Source of the DNA: Candidatus Bathyarchaeota archaeon
GTDB taxonomy: Archaea; Thermoproteota; Bathyarchaeia; Bathyarchaeales; Bathycorpusculaceae
Reading direction: 5' to 3'
Assembly: GCA_003164295.1 (NCBI GenBank)
Contig: PLTA01000055.1
Coordinates: 1-64,000, forward strand
Length of the DNA stretch: 64,000 bases
The position numbers were made by a program, and so were the translations under genes. Of the stretch, positions 44,932-54,238 are shown piece after piece. Position 1 is the stretch's first letter; the number at the start of each line of letters is the position of its first letter. The notes under the pieces were generated by a model. The model searched no databases and was not told the origin of the DNA. It saw only the letters and a program-made list of their open reading frames with translations.

Positions 44932-45369
44932 ATGGTACGCATTTTCCTAAGATTCTCAGAAGAACAAGTTTCACAGCCAATTGCTTCCCAAATAATAATT
45001 GAATATAAAGTGCCGATGGTGATTTTGTCAGCTCAGATAAGTTCAAAGGGCGGCGAAATACTTGCTGAAATCCCAGATGAGCAACAGGAAAAAATAGTGA
45101 AAGCCTTCAGAGAAAGAGGCATATCCGTCACAGTGCCCAAACTTATTGAGGTGGATTCTGAAAAATGTTTTAGCTGCGGCTCCTGCATTGCTCTTTGTCC
45201 CTTTGAGGCAGTAAGCTTAGACAAAGATTCTACAGTACAATTCAACAAGGAAAAATGCGTCGGCAGCACTTGCAGCATTTGCGTAGATGCCTGTCCAGCA
45301 AGAGCAATAAAATCTGTTAAACCAAACAATAATGACCAATCAATACATGACAATAGGAAGAACAAATGA
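44932..45369 (+). CDS. NIL domain plus 2x[4Fe-4S] ferredoxin protein (MA1822-like)
   Basis: 145 residues. Residues 1-75 are an NIL-type alpha/beta domain (V-R-I-F-L-R-F-S-E-E-Q-V-S-Q-P-I). Residues about 80-130 carry two ferredoxin clusters: C-F-S-C-G-S-C-I-A-L-C-P and C-V-G-S-T-C-S-I-C-V-D-A-C-P, the second with a longer first loop. It starts 4 bases after the DUF39 stop and overlaps the next gene. It is the presumed electron donor for the sulfur-assimilating homocysteine step. Confidence 0.93.
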   Translation: MVRIFLRFSEEQVSQPIASQIIIEYKVPMVILSAQISSKGGEILAEIPDEQQEKIVKAFRERGISVTVPKLIEVDSEKCFSCGSCIALCPFEAVSLDKDSTVQFNKEKCVGSTCSICVDACPARAIKSVKPNNNDQSIHDNRKNK

Positions 45370-46070
45370 CTTCGCACATGTTCAAAGAAAACTTTACTCT
45401 CAAAGAGTCCCAATGTACAATCATTTCTGATCAAAAAAAGGCCATTCAAGTTGCTAAGGAATCAATCAAACAGAACAGGATGCAACTCGAAATCTACGTC
45501 AGAGCCAACCCAAAATTTCTACACACACTAAAACCAATCCCGCCACCAAAAAAACCGCTTGTAGCTAAGCTAATGGCTGAAGCCTCAGAAAAAGCCGATG
45601 TTGGACCCATGGCCGCAGTAGCAGGCGTCATAGCTGACATGGCGGTAAGCGACATGATTAAAGAAGGCTGTAAAGTGGCTGTTGTGGAAGATGGCGGAGA
45701 AATCTCGGCGCAGTCAAACATTCCCGTTGATGTGGCAGTTGCTGCAGGCGAAGAACTACTTTCAAAAAGATTCGGTTTTCGACTTACCGAATTCCCAATT
45801 GGCGTCGCTACAAGTTCAGGACGCTTCAGTCACGCTTTAAGTTTTGGCGATGCGGAAGCGGCGACGGTTTTCTGCAAAAACGCTTCGTTAGCTGATGCAG
45901 CAGCCACAGCAGTTGGCAATCTTGTTAAAGGTGAGGATGTGCAAGCAGCGATTAACGCAGGAATAAGCAAGGGGCTCAATATTGAAGGTGTGGAAGGCGT
46001 GCTTATAATCTATAAAAGGCAAGTGGGAACTGCAGGAAAAATCCCCGAAATAATTAAAGTAAGAAACTGA
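45366..46070 (+). CDS. UPF0280 (COG2122, ApbE-like) family protein
   Basis: 234 residues. It shows D-V-G-P-M-A-A-V-A-G-V-I-A-D, V-V-E-D-G-G-E-I-S, G-V-A-T-S-S-G-R-F-S-H-A-L-S-F-G and D-A-A-A-T-A-V-G-N, the features of the ApbE-related UPF0280 family. Overlaps the ferredoxin stop (ATGA). Members are associated genetically with the same homocysteine pathway in anaerobes. An ATG four codons in is an alternative start. Confidence 0.9.
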   Translation: MTSHMFKENFTLKESQCTIISDQKKAIQVAKESIKQNRMQLEIYVRANPKFLHTLKPIPPPKKPLVAKLMAEASEKADVGPMAAVAGVIADMAVSDMIKEGCKVAVVEDGGEISAQSNIPVDVAVAAGEELLSKRFGFRLTEFPIGVATSSGRFSHALSFGDAEAATVFCKNASLADAAATAVGNLVKGEDVQAAINAGISKGLNIEGVEGVLIIYKRQVGTAGKIPEIIKVRN

Positions 46071-46237
46071 TTTTTAGAAAATGTGTTTTTACCTTTCAAG
46101 ACACTGTTCTTTACAGCAAACGTTTGTTTTTCTCTAATTTTCGATATGAAAAATAGCCCTTGAAAAAGGAAAAACCCACATCGTTTACGAAAACTCTTAA
46201 ATTATACATTACCCAACTGAACTGCAAGGTCTCTTCA

Positions 46238-47254
46238 ATGTCATCAAACACTAACCCGCTTGAAATCTTAAGTTACGATGATAAAGAAAAAATGTTTCTC
46301 GTAAAATCACCCAACGGTAACACAGTAAAGGTTCAAGATACCTTTGCAGAAATGTTTGGTCTTTGGGCAGGAAGAGTTCTAATTACCGCGCAAAACGAGA
46401 AATGGGCGCTAATCGCTGCTAGCTTAACTACGGGTTTCGCTACAAGCGTAATTGAGGCAACAGCGGAAGCAGCAATCGAAAGACCTGTTCCGGCAGATCA
46501 GACACCTGACAAACGTCCTGGTGTACTTATTCAAATTTATAATCGTGACCGATTTGAATTAAAGCATCAACTTATGCAACGTATAGGTCAATGTACTCTA
46601 ACTTGTCCAACAACCGCAGCCTTCAATGGTTTAGACAAAAGCAAACGAACTTTAGACGTTGGAAACAGCCTACGCTACTTTGGCGATGGCTTCCAGAAAA
46701 AAGCAATGTATGGAGGCAGAAAATGCTGGAAAATCCCAGTTATGGAAGGCAACTTCTATGTTGAAAACGGCTTCGGCGCGATGGAAGCAGTTGCGGGCGG
46801 CAACTTTATGATTTTTGCAAAAGACCAGCCATCAGGACTTTTAGCGGCTGAAGCAGCAGCAGATGCAATCCGCGCTAATGCTCTAGATGTAATTATGCAG
46901 TTTCCAGGAGGAGTTTGCCGTGCAGGAAGCAAAGCTGGCTCACTCAAATACAAATTGAAAGCTTCAACTAACCATCCATATTGCCCAACGCTTCGCACCC
47001 TTGTACCTGATAGCGTTGTTCCAGAAGGTGTGAATTGTGTTTATGAAATTGTCATGAACGGCTTAACATTAGACGCAGTTAAAAAAGGCATGAAAGAAGG
47101 TGTTACTGCAGCAGCAAGTGTAGCTGGTGTTGTAAAGATTTCATCTGGCAATTACGGTGGAAAACTGGGTCCATTCAAGGCTTATCTAAGAGAAGCTATT
47201 GGTGCTCCAGCTCCAGAACCAGCGGCAACACCTCCAGCAAAACCAAAAGCCTAG
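46238..47254 (+). CDS. ftr: Formylmethanofuran-tetrahydromethanopterin N-formyltransferase
   Basis: About 338 residues from the ATG at 46238 (AAGGT 8 bases upstream); a TTG at 46160 would add 26 residues. It transfers the formyl group between methanofuran and H4MPT in the archaeal methyl branch of CO2 fixation or C1 oxidation. Family motifs: V-Q-D-T-F-A-E-M-F, W-A-L-I-A-A, G-F-A-T-S-V-I, R-P-G-V-L-I-Q-I, R-I-G-Q-C-T-L-T-C-P-T and G-F-G-A-M-E-A-V-A-G-G-N-F. It ends in an Ala/Pro-rich tail. No other pathway gene is in the window, so direction and use cannot be judged. Confidence 0.93.
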   Translation: MSSNTNPLEILSYDDKEKMFLVKSPNGNTVKVQDTFAEMFGLWAGRVLITAQNEKWALIAASLTTGFATSVIEATAEAAIERPVPADQTPDKRPGVLIQIYNRDRFELKHQLMQRIGQCTLTCPTTAAFNGLDKSKRTLDVGNSLRYFGDGFQKKAMYGGRKCWKIPVMEGNFYVENGFGAMEAVAGGNFMIFAKDQPSGLLAAEAAADAIRANALDVIMQFPGGVCRAGSKAGSLKYKLKASTNHPYCPTLRTLVPDSVVPEGVNCVYEIVMNGLTLDAVKKGMKEGVTAAASVAGVVKISSGNYGGKLGPFKAYLREAIGAPAPEPAATPPAKPKA

Positions 47255-47336
47255 CAACTTCCTTTTTTATGTCGCAACTTTTATTTGATTCGTTTTAACG
47301 TTAGTTATCCAACAAAGCGGTATTTAGTGAATTATA

Positions 47337-48608
47337 TTGAGCACAGCGAAAAAATCGTCTCTTGAACTATTCCGACTACGGAAAATGATCAATTCCCTAG
47401 CCAATAAAGAGGGCAGCCACACAGAACTTATCACAGTTTATGTTCCCCCGGGCAAACAAATCAGCGATGCGCTTAACCTTCTGCGAAACGAATATGGAAC
47501 TGCCAGCAACATAAAATCAAACGTTACACGCAAAAACGTGTTAGACGCTATCATTAAAGCCCAGCAGAAACTTAAATTATTCAAAGACCCTGGCGAAAAA
47601 GGCATTGTAGTTTTTACAGGTGCCCTTCTTGCGGATGGAGCAGCTCCAGGCACCGAACGAATGGAAGCATACGTGATTGTTCCGCCGGAACCCATACGGA
47701 TTTTTCTTTATCGCTGTGATTCTCGTTTCCACACTGAACATCTGCAAGAAATGTTGCGTGAGAAAGAAAGTTATGGTATCTTGCTTGTCGATGCCAATAA
47801 CGCTTCCATTGCAATCCTTCAGGGCAAACGGCTTGAAATTGTTCGTCAAATGCATTCAGGTGTTACAGGTAAAACTAAAGCAGGTGGGCAATCAGCGCGT
47901 CGATATGAACGTTTACGAGATATGCAGCTTAACGAGTATTTTACCCGCGTTGGAGTCCATGCTAACGAAGCTTTTCTGCCACTTGACAATTTAAAAGGCA
48001 TAATTCTGGGTGGTCCTGGACCGACAAAATATGATTTTGAAAAGGGCGGTTATCTTAACTATCAATTAAAAGATAAAATTCTCGATGTAGTTGACACTGC
48101 ATACGTGGAGGAGCAAGGCGTTAAAGAAGTGATGGATAAAGCCCCAGAGATTATGAAGAAAGTACGCTATATTGAAGAGAAAGAAATTATGCAGAAATTC
48201 CTCTACGAAGTTGGCCATGACACAGGAATGATAACCTATGGTGAAGCCGAAGTCCGAAGGCTACTGCAGTTAGGAGCAGTTCGCTTGCTTATCATGTCTG
48301 AAAGTTTTGATTTGGTGCGAGTCATGGTTAAATGCAGTGCATGCGGCTACGAAGAGCAACACACCGTCAAAAGCCAAGACGAAGCAACGTTTGAGCAAAG
48401 CTTAGTTGGAAAACCATGCCCCAAATGCGCCGCGCCTTCGATGACTGCTGTTGAGAAAAAAGATGTTATAGACGACTTAGCTGAGCTGGCGGAAATGTCA
48501 AACACCGATGTCGAGATTATTTCAACTGAAACCGAAGAGGGGCAGATGCTAAAAAATGCATTTGGCGGCATAGCAGCGTTGCTCCGGTTCAAACAACAAC
48601 AGAGCTAA
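47337..48608 (+). CDS. prf1: Peptide chain release factor aRF1
   Basis: 423 residues from a TTG. It recognises all three stop codons and triggers peptidyl-tRNA hydrolysis. The codon-recognition motif N-I-K-S is at 58-61 and the catalytic G-G-Q at 183-185. The C-terminal domain holds a minidomain with two Cys pairs (C-S-A-C-G-Y...C-P-K-C). Length and domains are normal. It stands alone; the next gene is convergent. Confidence 0.96.
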   Translation: MSTAKKSSLELFRLRKMINSLANKEGSHTELITVYVPPGKQISDALNLLRNEYGTASNIKSNVTRKNVLDAIIKAQQKLKLFKDPGEKGIVVFTGALLADGAAPGTERMEAYVIVPPEPIRIFLYRCDSRFHTEHLQEMLREKESYGILLVDANNASIAILQGKRLEIVRQMHSGVTGKTKAGGQSARRYERLRDMQLNEYFTRVGVHANEAFLPLDNLKGIILGGPGPTKYDFEKGGYLNYQLKDKILDVVDTAYVEEQGVKEVMDKAPEIMKKVRYIEEKEIMQKFLYEVGHDTGMITYGEAEVRRLLQLGAVRLLIMSESFDLVRVMVKCSACGYEEQHTVKSQDEATFEQSLVGKPCPKCAAPSMTAVEKKDVIDDLAELAEMSNTDVEIISTETEEGQMLKNAFGGIAALLRFKQQQS

Positions 48609-48679
48609 GCTTGATGTAATGCAATCAAAAATTATTATTGATTCAGGTAAGAAATTCAGAACTTTTGGGGTAAGGTGTT

Positions 48680-48693
48680 GGGGGTTTGCCCCT
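48680..48693. terminator. Possible hairpin between convergent genes
   Basis: A run GGGGG, a short TTT-containing loop and GCCCC can pair as a small stem in the 160-base gap between the aRF1 and UPF0235 stops, followed by pyrimidine-rich sequence. It could limit read-through in both directions. Weak evidence. Confidence 0.25.
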
Positions 48694-48770
48694 CTCCCTT
48701 TGAACTACATTTCTTTCCATCTTGCCCCAGCCTTGTTTTGCTTATAAAGGGTATTTCGATTTCTGATATA

Positions 48771-49064
48771 TCAATACTTATTTAGAAATAAAAGCTGCTT
48801 TGCCTGATTTTTAGTGATGCCAAAGGCAAGCAGATGCTTCTGCCTTGAGGTCGCACCCGTTACAAGTTCAACCTTAACGTGCAAAAGTCTGGAAAATTCT
48901 TTCAAAATTTCCTTGTTAACTTTGCCCTTTTCAGGCTCTTCGGTTGAGTAGACAATAATTTCGTCGTCATTAAGTTCTACTTTGAATTTGGGCGAGTTGG
49001 GTTTGACATAAATTTTGATTAATGTACCGTCTTTGGTTTCGCTGATGCTCATGCAGTTATGCAC
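48771..49064 (-). CDS. UPF0235/YggU (DUF167) family protein
   Basis: 97 residues: I-K-I-Y-V-K-P-N-S-P-K-F-K-V, then P-E-K-G-K-V-N-K-E-I-L-K-E-F-S-R-L-L, V-E-L-V-T-G-A-T-S-R-Q-K-H, the alpha/beta YggU fold. Function unknown. Its start overlaps the topoisomerase IB stop by 16 bases, so translation is probably coupled. M-S-I-S-E-T at residue 5 is an alternative start. Confidence 0.88.
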   Translation of the reverse strand: MHNCMSISETKDGTLIKIYVKPNSPKFKVELNDDEIIVYSTEEPEKGKVNKEILKEFSRLLHVKVELVTGATSRQKHLLAFGITKNQAKQLLFLNKY

Positions 49065-50698
49065 TCAGGTGCTTGTGATGCCTTGCCTTGTAGTGCCCAA
49101 CTAAATTTGTTGCGTAGCGTTGTGGGGTAGAATTTTTCGATGTCAAACTTGACTTTTTTAGCCCATTTTACATAAGCAGTCGGGTCAATGTATGACTTAA
49201 GTGATGTTCCAAGGTTGTATTCTTTGGTAAGCTTAGTTAGTTCTAAGTCAAGCTTAGCTCGCTTTATTCTTGTTTCCAACGTTTCGGTTTTTTTGCCAGC
49301 CGCCTTCTTCACCATAAGTTGTTGCTCAAGCGATTTGATGTTTTCTTCTTTTTTCTGCAGTCGTTGGTCAAAAGTTGGTGGAACTTTTCGTTTGTGATTA
49401 GCGACTTCTGCCACTTTGAAATTAGCCATTTTTGCGGCGTACATTTTGCAATAATCTGGGTCTTCTTTGGTTATTCCGCTTTTTTCAAGTTCTTCTCTGA
49501 CAGTTTTTGTGCATCTCCAGGTACGAAAAACCTTAGCGGTTAGCTTCGGCATTTTTTCGGAGAGAAAACGGGCTACCATTTTGGAGTCAACGCCTTCAAA
49601 GAGGTATTCTTTGCTTGTTTGGGCGTAGTGTTGTATGTTTCGTATGACTTCTGGAGGCGCTGGAATGTATTTTATCCATCTGACGCTGTCTTTGCCAAGA
49701 AAATCGAAGTGGATGATGTTGCCTTCTATTTTGATGTGTTCAGCTCGAAGAGTAATTGCACCTACTGTATCGGCTTCGTCGGGGTCTTTTTCGTCGCCGA
49801 CCCTCATGTTTGGCACCAAAATAAGCCACGCCACTGTTGCCGTTTTGCGCCTTAAATCTTCTTTATCATTCAGATTTCGCAGAATGTGCTGCTCTACTGT
49901 TTTAATTTGCTTGCCCAAAGTTTCGGCTTTTTGAAATTTTTCTTTTTCGCGATTCTGCTTAAGGAAAGCTGTGTCGCTGAACCAGACATACTTCTTTTTG
50001 CCTGTTAGCTTGTCGTCCCATTTAGCAACGTACATTTTTTCTGGCTCCCATTCCACGCCCTTCCATCTCCCATGTGGAACAGGTGCATCAGGCGGTAAGT
50101 TAAGAATAACGTCTTCTTCACTTGGGCCGTCTTTCCATTTTCCACGCTGCGGATGGTCCCCGCGTCCTGCAAAAAGACATGATGGCTCTGAGGTCCAGTT
50201 AGCTATCTCAAGCTTTTGCCCATCAAGTATCGCATAGCCATATTTTTCTTTAAATTCCATGCGTTTAACTTTGCGTTCGTCTGCTTGCTGCTTTTTTACT
50301 TCTTTGGTTAATGCATCTTTTTTGGCTTTTTCTGATTCAATGTAATTGGTGACTTGCGTGAAGTCGATTTCTTGATTTGTTGTTTGAGTGCCGTTGCTTA
50401 GGGTTGCCGCTGGATGGTCACTGCTGTTTAGGTATTTTGGGATGAAAGCATCTAAAAAGCTGGCTGAGGGATTCTCAGCTTTGATCTCATTTAGAAATTC
50501 ATGCATGAAATTATGCTTGAAAACTTGATCCGGCGGCGAAACAGTAGATAAGGTTTTTCTAACCCAAGCAACTGCCATCTGCTCGCTTTTAGGGGTGAGC
50601 TTTAGGGGTTGGCCGTCAATTTTGATGGTAAAGCCTTTGTAATCGTAAACTGGGACGAATATGCCGTTATGTTTTAAACTCTTCATAACATGCTTCAT
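49049..50698 (-). CDS. DNA topoisomerase IB, eukaryote type
   Basis: 549 residues. It relaxes supercoils by a 3'-phosphotyrosyl intermediate. The core has the eukaryotic Top1 motifs F-A-G-R-G-D-H-P-x-R-G, L-N-L-P-P-D-A-P-V-P, V-W-F-S-D, Y-F/L-R..., V-A-W-L-I-L and F-R-T-W-x-A/C. A coiled-coil linker follows (Q-R-L-Q-K-K-E-E-N-I-K-S-L-E-Q-Q). The C-terminus N-L-G-T-S-L-K-S-Y-I-D-P carries the predicted catalytic Tyr near residue 503. This enzyme is known from Thaumarchaeota and a few relatives but not from most archaea. Confidence 0.95.
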   Translation of the reverse strand: MKHVMKSLKHNGIFVPVYDYKGFTIKIDGQPLKLTPKSEQMAVAWVRKTLSTVSPPDQVFKHNFMHEFLNEIKAENPSASFLDAFIPKYLNSSDHPAATLSNGTQTTNQEIDFTQVTNYIESEKAKKDALTKEVKKQQADERKVKRMEFKEKYGYAILDGQKLEIANWTSEPSCLFAGRGDHPQRGKWKDGPSEEDVILNLPPDAPVPHGRWKGVEWEPEKMYVAKWDDKLTGKKKYVWFSDTAFLKQNREKEKFQKAETLGKQIKTVEQHILRNLNDKEDLRRKTATVAWLILVPNMRVGDEKDPDEADTVGAITLRAEHIKIEGNIIHFDFLGKDSVRWIKYIPAPPEVIRNIQHYAQTSKEYLFEGVDSKMVARFLSEKMPKLTAKVFRTWRCTKTVREELEKSGITKEDPDYCKMYAAKMANFKVAEVANHKRKVPPTFDQRLQKKEENIKSLEQQLMVKKAAGKKTETLETRIKRAKLDLELTKLTKEYNLGTSLKSYIDPTAYVKWAKKVKFDIEKFYPTTLRNKFSWALQGKASQAPECITA

Positions 50699-50842
50699 TT
50701 CTTAACCCTCAATACTTCCGCAAGCGACTTTGTCTTGCCAATATCTGATTATACATGGTTTTTCTGCTTTTCGGTCTTAAAGCAACTAGTTTCCATAACC
50801 CTGCTTCGAAGCTTAAAAACATATGGCAGAAAACAGCGAAGT

Positions 50843-51286
50843 TTACTCGAAAAACAGCTTTTTCTGCTTTCTTGTTGCCCGATCAATCTGCAACTTCTTA
50901 TAAACTGCCTCAACATCTTTCCGTTCAACATAGCCTTTATGAGGTCGGAAACCACCCGAAAAACCGCCTGGAATATGCATTAGTTCATGAATTAAGGTGC
51001 GTTCTTTATCCTCAGGAGGCATTCTATCAAAAATTTCCGAAATAACTTCGATTGTGTAGGAAGCGGGCATGTTGAGGACTCCTTGCCAAATTTTTCCTAA
51101 ACCATGAATGCGGGCGATTGTGCGCCTTGCTTTGGAGCCTCTGCTTCTGACGCAGTAAACAAATTGCGGCACAACATGATAAAATTCGCATTCATCAGCT
51201 AGCTGGTCCACTTGTTTTTTGATTTCTGGGGCTTCAAAATATTTAATCGGCAACCCTTTCTCTCTCCCTGATGGCATTCTATACAT
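50843..51286 (-). CDS. Putative zinc metallopeptidase (HELMHIP type)
   Basis: 147 residues. T-L-I-H-E-L-M-H-I-P-G-G-F-S-G-G-F-R-P-H gives an H-E-x2-H zincin core with a third His 11 residues later. V-Y-C-V-R-S-R-G-S-K-A-R-R-T-I-A-R-I-H-G-L precedes it. This matches a small putative metallopeptidase family common in archaea and some phages. It starts 17 bases after the P-type ATPase stop, in the same probable operon. Substrate unknown. Confidence 0.85.
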   Translation of the reverse strand: MYRMPSGREKGLPIKYFEAPEIKKQVDQLADECEFYHVVPQFVYCVRSRGSKARRTIARIHGLGKIWQGVLNMPASYTIEVISEIFDRMPPEDKERTLIHELMHIPGGFSGGFRPHKGYVERKDVEAVYKKLQIDRATRKQKKLFFE

Positions 51287-51302
51287 ATGTTGGATTTAAA
51301 AG

Positions 51303-53909
51303 CTAAGTGCTTCTCTGCCATATTTTCTTTAATTCCATCCAGAACGTAGAAACAAAAGCTACGACAATTACTAAAACCCAATTTTGAAGGCTCAAGCCCG
51401 TAACTTGCAGGGCAGTCTGAGTAACCGGCGTTGAGGTGGCTACAAGCAAAGTTACAAACACAAGCAACGCCCAAAGAATCATAACCTTGTTTGAAAGTAA
51501 ACCTTCCTTAAACAACGGTTCTTGATCCGAACGGAAGTTAAGTGCCAAGAAGATGTGACCAAACATCCATGTTGCAAATGCCACCGTTCGAGCTAAAGGT
51601 ATGCTTTGTGTTGTATACCATGCAAAGAGGAATGTCGCGGTAACCGCTAAGAATAGGCTTAATGAACCCAAAAAGAGAGTTTTTAACGTGGGTTTGTTAA
51701 GGAATTTCTCTTTTGGATCGCTAGGCGGTTTATTCATTATCCCTGCTTCTGCTGGTTCAGCAACGAAAGTGGCTGACGCTGCCAAATCCATGAATAATTC
51801 TAACACTATAATTTGGATAGGAGAAAAAGGCAGAGGAATTCCTAGTAAGATCGGTACCAGGAAAATCGAAACCAAAGCAACTTTGCAAGCGAGGTAATAA
51901 CGCACCCCTTTGCGCAAGTTGCTATAGAGTTTGCGTCCTTCCTTAACTGCTGTCTCAATTGTGGCGAAATTATCATCCGTTAAAATCATGTCGGCCGTTT
52001 CTTTTGCGATATCGGTGCCACGGATGCCCATTGCAATGCCAATGTGAGCTTCTTTGAGGGCTGGAGCATCATTTATTCCATCGCCAGTAACTGCTACGAT
52101 TTCGCCGTTTTCTTTTAAGAGATGGACTAGCCGCAGTTTATCCTCCGGAGTTACTCGTGCAAAAACGTAGGTGTTCTTCAAGGAAATCTTGAGCTCTTGG
52201 TCGGTCATTTTAGAAATTTCGATGCCTGTTAACACGTTGGTGCTGTTTATTCCAACTTGAGACGCAATTGCTTTGGCTGTTTCAGGGTGGTCTCCAGTAA
52301 TCATCATTACTTTTATGCCCGCTTCTTGGCAAGTTTGGATAGCTGCTTTAACTTTTTTTCTTGGCGGGTCAATAAAGCCTAAAATGCCTACGAGGACGAT
52401 GTTGTTTTCAAGATTTTGCTCAATTGAATCAGCTCGTAATCTATGGTAGCCAAAACCAAGTAGGCGTTCACCAGACTGAGCCATTTGTTCCATGAATCTG
52501 GTGACTTCATTTCTTGTGGCATCATCAAGGGGCGCTTCTTCGCCTTTAGTTAAAATTTTTGTTGACTGAGCCAAGAGTTTCTCGGGTGCGCCACTGGTTA
52601 GGACAACTTTTGAATTGCCATATTGGTATATGTATGAGGCAAGTTTTCGTTTTACATCAAAGCTTAACTCGTCTTTTAGAACCCAGCCTTCTGTTGCTTT
52701 CTGAGTATCGATTCTATCTTGTCTTAAACGGTCAAGGATTGCTTGTGCCATCGGGTTACCTATAATAATAACGCTTACTGAATTTGCGACGGCGTCGCTT
52801 GCTAAAAACGATGTTTTCAACGCTGCTTTTTCATTTTCCTTAAAATCTTGGCTCCTGCGAACTGAGCCGTCAAAATATAGGTGTTCTAATCGCATTTTGT
52901 TTTCTGTTATTGTGCCTGTTTTATCTGTGGCTATGACTGTTACATTTCCAAGGGCTTCAGCTGCACGTAACCGTTTAACTATCGCGCCTTTTTTGGATAA
53001 TGCATAACTGCCAACGCCAAGAACCATGGTTATTATGATGGGCAGTTCTTCGGGGATGACAACAAAAGCCAAAGATAAACCGTAAAGCACGGCTTCTGCC
53101 GGACTTGGCTGCAGCCCTCTAACGTAACTCAACACTGGAATGAGAATGGCGAAGAAAAGCGCAATCCATACTAAAGTTTTGGAAAGCTGTTTCATTGCCA
53201 GCTGAAGGGTGGTTTTTGGTTCCTTTGCAGCTTTTGTTATACCTGCTACTCTTCCAAGTTCACTGTTAACTCCTGTTGCAGTTATGAGGGCTTTGGCTCT
53301 TCCACGTGTGATTACGGTTCCTGCAAACAGCATGTTTGTTTGTTCCGTGATTCGAGTTTCACTAGGCAAAGTTGCGGAGGCATCTTTTGGAACTGGAAAT
53401 GATTCTCCAGTAAGCGAGGACTCATCAATTTCTAACCCAAACGCCTCAAGTAAACGTGCATCTGCTGGGATTCTCTGGCCTGTCTTTAAAACTAAAATAT
53501 CGCCTGGAACCAGAAGAGCAGTTTCAACTTCCCTAAGTTGGCCACCTCTTTGGACCATCGTAGTTGGCGGCGCCAGCTGCTTTAAAGAAGCTATTGAACG
53601 TTTGGCTCTATACTCATTCCATACCTCGGCTAAAACAAGAACTACAATTATCACAATTATTGTTATAGCATCTGTTAAGCTGCCTAAGATACTGTAGAGT
53701 ACACCTATGGCGATAAGCAGCAAAATCATAGGTTCAGTTATTTCCTCTCTCAAAATACCCAAAAACTGGATTTCTCTTGTTTGGACAAGAGTGTTTTTTC
53801 CGTACTTTTCGAGCCGATTTGCTGCCTCTTGATCTGTTAATCCTTTCTCTGGGTTAACGTTTAACTGTCGAATCAGTTCTTGCGGTTCTTTGGTATGCCA
53901 CTGGCTCAT
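51303..53909 (-). CDS. P2-type cation-transporting ATPase
   Basis: 868 residues. N-terminal cation-ATPase domain, then actuator motif S-L-T-G-E-S, helix-4 motif V-I-P-E-E-L-P, phosphorylation motif I-A-T-D-K-T-G-T, nucleotide-binding region and hinge T-G-D-G-I-N-D-A-P, and six C-terminal helices. P-E-E-L-P in helix 4 belongs to Ca2+/Mn2+-like P2 ATPases, but the ion cannot be fixed from sequence. Heads the minus-strand cluster with the metallopeptidase and topoisomerase. Confidence 0.93.
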   Translation of the reverse strand: MSQWHTKEPQELIRQLNVNPEKGLTDQEAANRLEKYGKNTLVQTREIQFLGILREEITEPMILLLIAIGVLYSILGSLTDAITIIVIIVVLVLAEVWNEYRAKRSIASLKQLAPPTTMVQRGGQLREVETALLVPGDILVLKTGQRIPADARLLEAFGLEIDESSLTGESFPVPKDASATLPSETRITEQTNMLFAGTVITRGRAKALITATGVNSELGRVAGITKAAKEPKTTLQLAMKQLSKTLVWIALFFAILIPVLSYVRGLQPSPAEAVLYGLSLAFVVIPEELPIIITMVLGVGSYALSKKGAIVKRLRAAEALGNVTVIATDKTGTITENKMRLEHLYFDGSVRRSQDFKENEKAALKTSFLASDAVANSVSVIIIGNPMAQAILDRLRQDRIDTQKATEGWVLKDELSFDVKRKLASYIYQYGNSKVVLTSGAPEKLLAQSTKILTKGEEAPLDDATRNEVTRFMEQMAQSGERLLGFGYHRLRADSIEQNLENNIVLVGILGFIDPPRKKVKAAIQTCQEAGIKVMMITGDHPETAKAIASQVGINSTNVLTGIEISKMTDQELKISLKNTYVFARVTPEDKLRLVHLLKENGEIVAVTGDGINDAPALKEAHIGIAMGIRGTDIAKETADMILTDDNFATIETAVKEGRKLYSNLRKGVRYYLACKVALVSIFLVPILLGIPLPFSPIQIIVLELFMDLAASATFVAEPAEAGIMNKPPSDPKEKFLNKPTLKTLFLGSLSLFLAVTATFLFAWYTTQSIPLARTVAFATWMFGHIFLALNFRSDQEPLFKEGLLSNKVMILWALLVFVTLLVATSTPVTQTALQVTGLSLQNWVLVIVVAFVSTFWMELKKIWQRST

Positions 53910-54187
53910 TGCAGCACCATAATGCCTTCATCCAGGTTTGTAAAGTTGCGAAGGAAATTTGCCCTAAAAACATTGCGCAACCAATCGCTAACATTTTGGC
54001 AATTGTCTTGATTTCCTATTTCATTATTTATGTACAGTGAAGGCTAAGCTTTCTGAAAAATAGAGATTAACTAAATAGAAACACAATTTAAAAGCTCAAC
54101 TCTGTGTCAGTTGATTGTAATATCGAATTTTAAGCAATCGATAGGCACCTTTTTAGCTTTTGCAACCTATTTTTCTCCTATTATGCA
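53910..54187. other. Divergent intergenic region
   Basis: Gap between the ATPase start and the TIM-barrel gene. No gene seen; it contains the promoters of both, the clearer one being at 54190. Confidence 0.4.
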
Positions 54188-54189
54188 AA

Positions 54190-54199
54190 ACTTTATAAC
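54190..54199 (+). promoter_or_regulatory. TATA box of the TIM-barrel protein gene
   Basis: ACTTTATAAC lies 40-49 bases before the ATG at 54239, where an archaeal TATA box with a short 5' leader is expected. AAAGGTAG before the ATG is a modest ribosome binding site. Confidence 0.5.
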
Positions 54200-54238
54200 A
54201 TCGCCAAGCCCTTTGGTTTCTAAAAAGGTAGAATCAAG

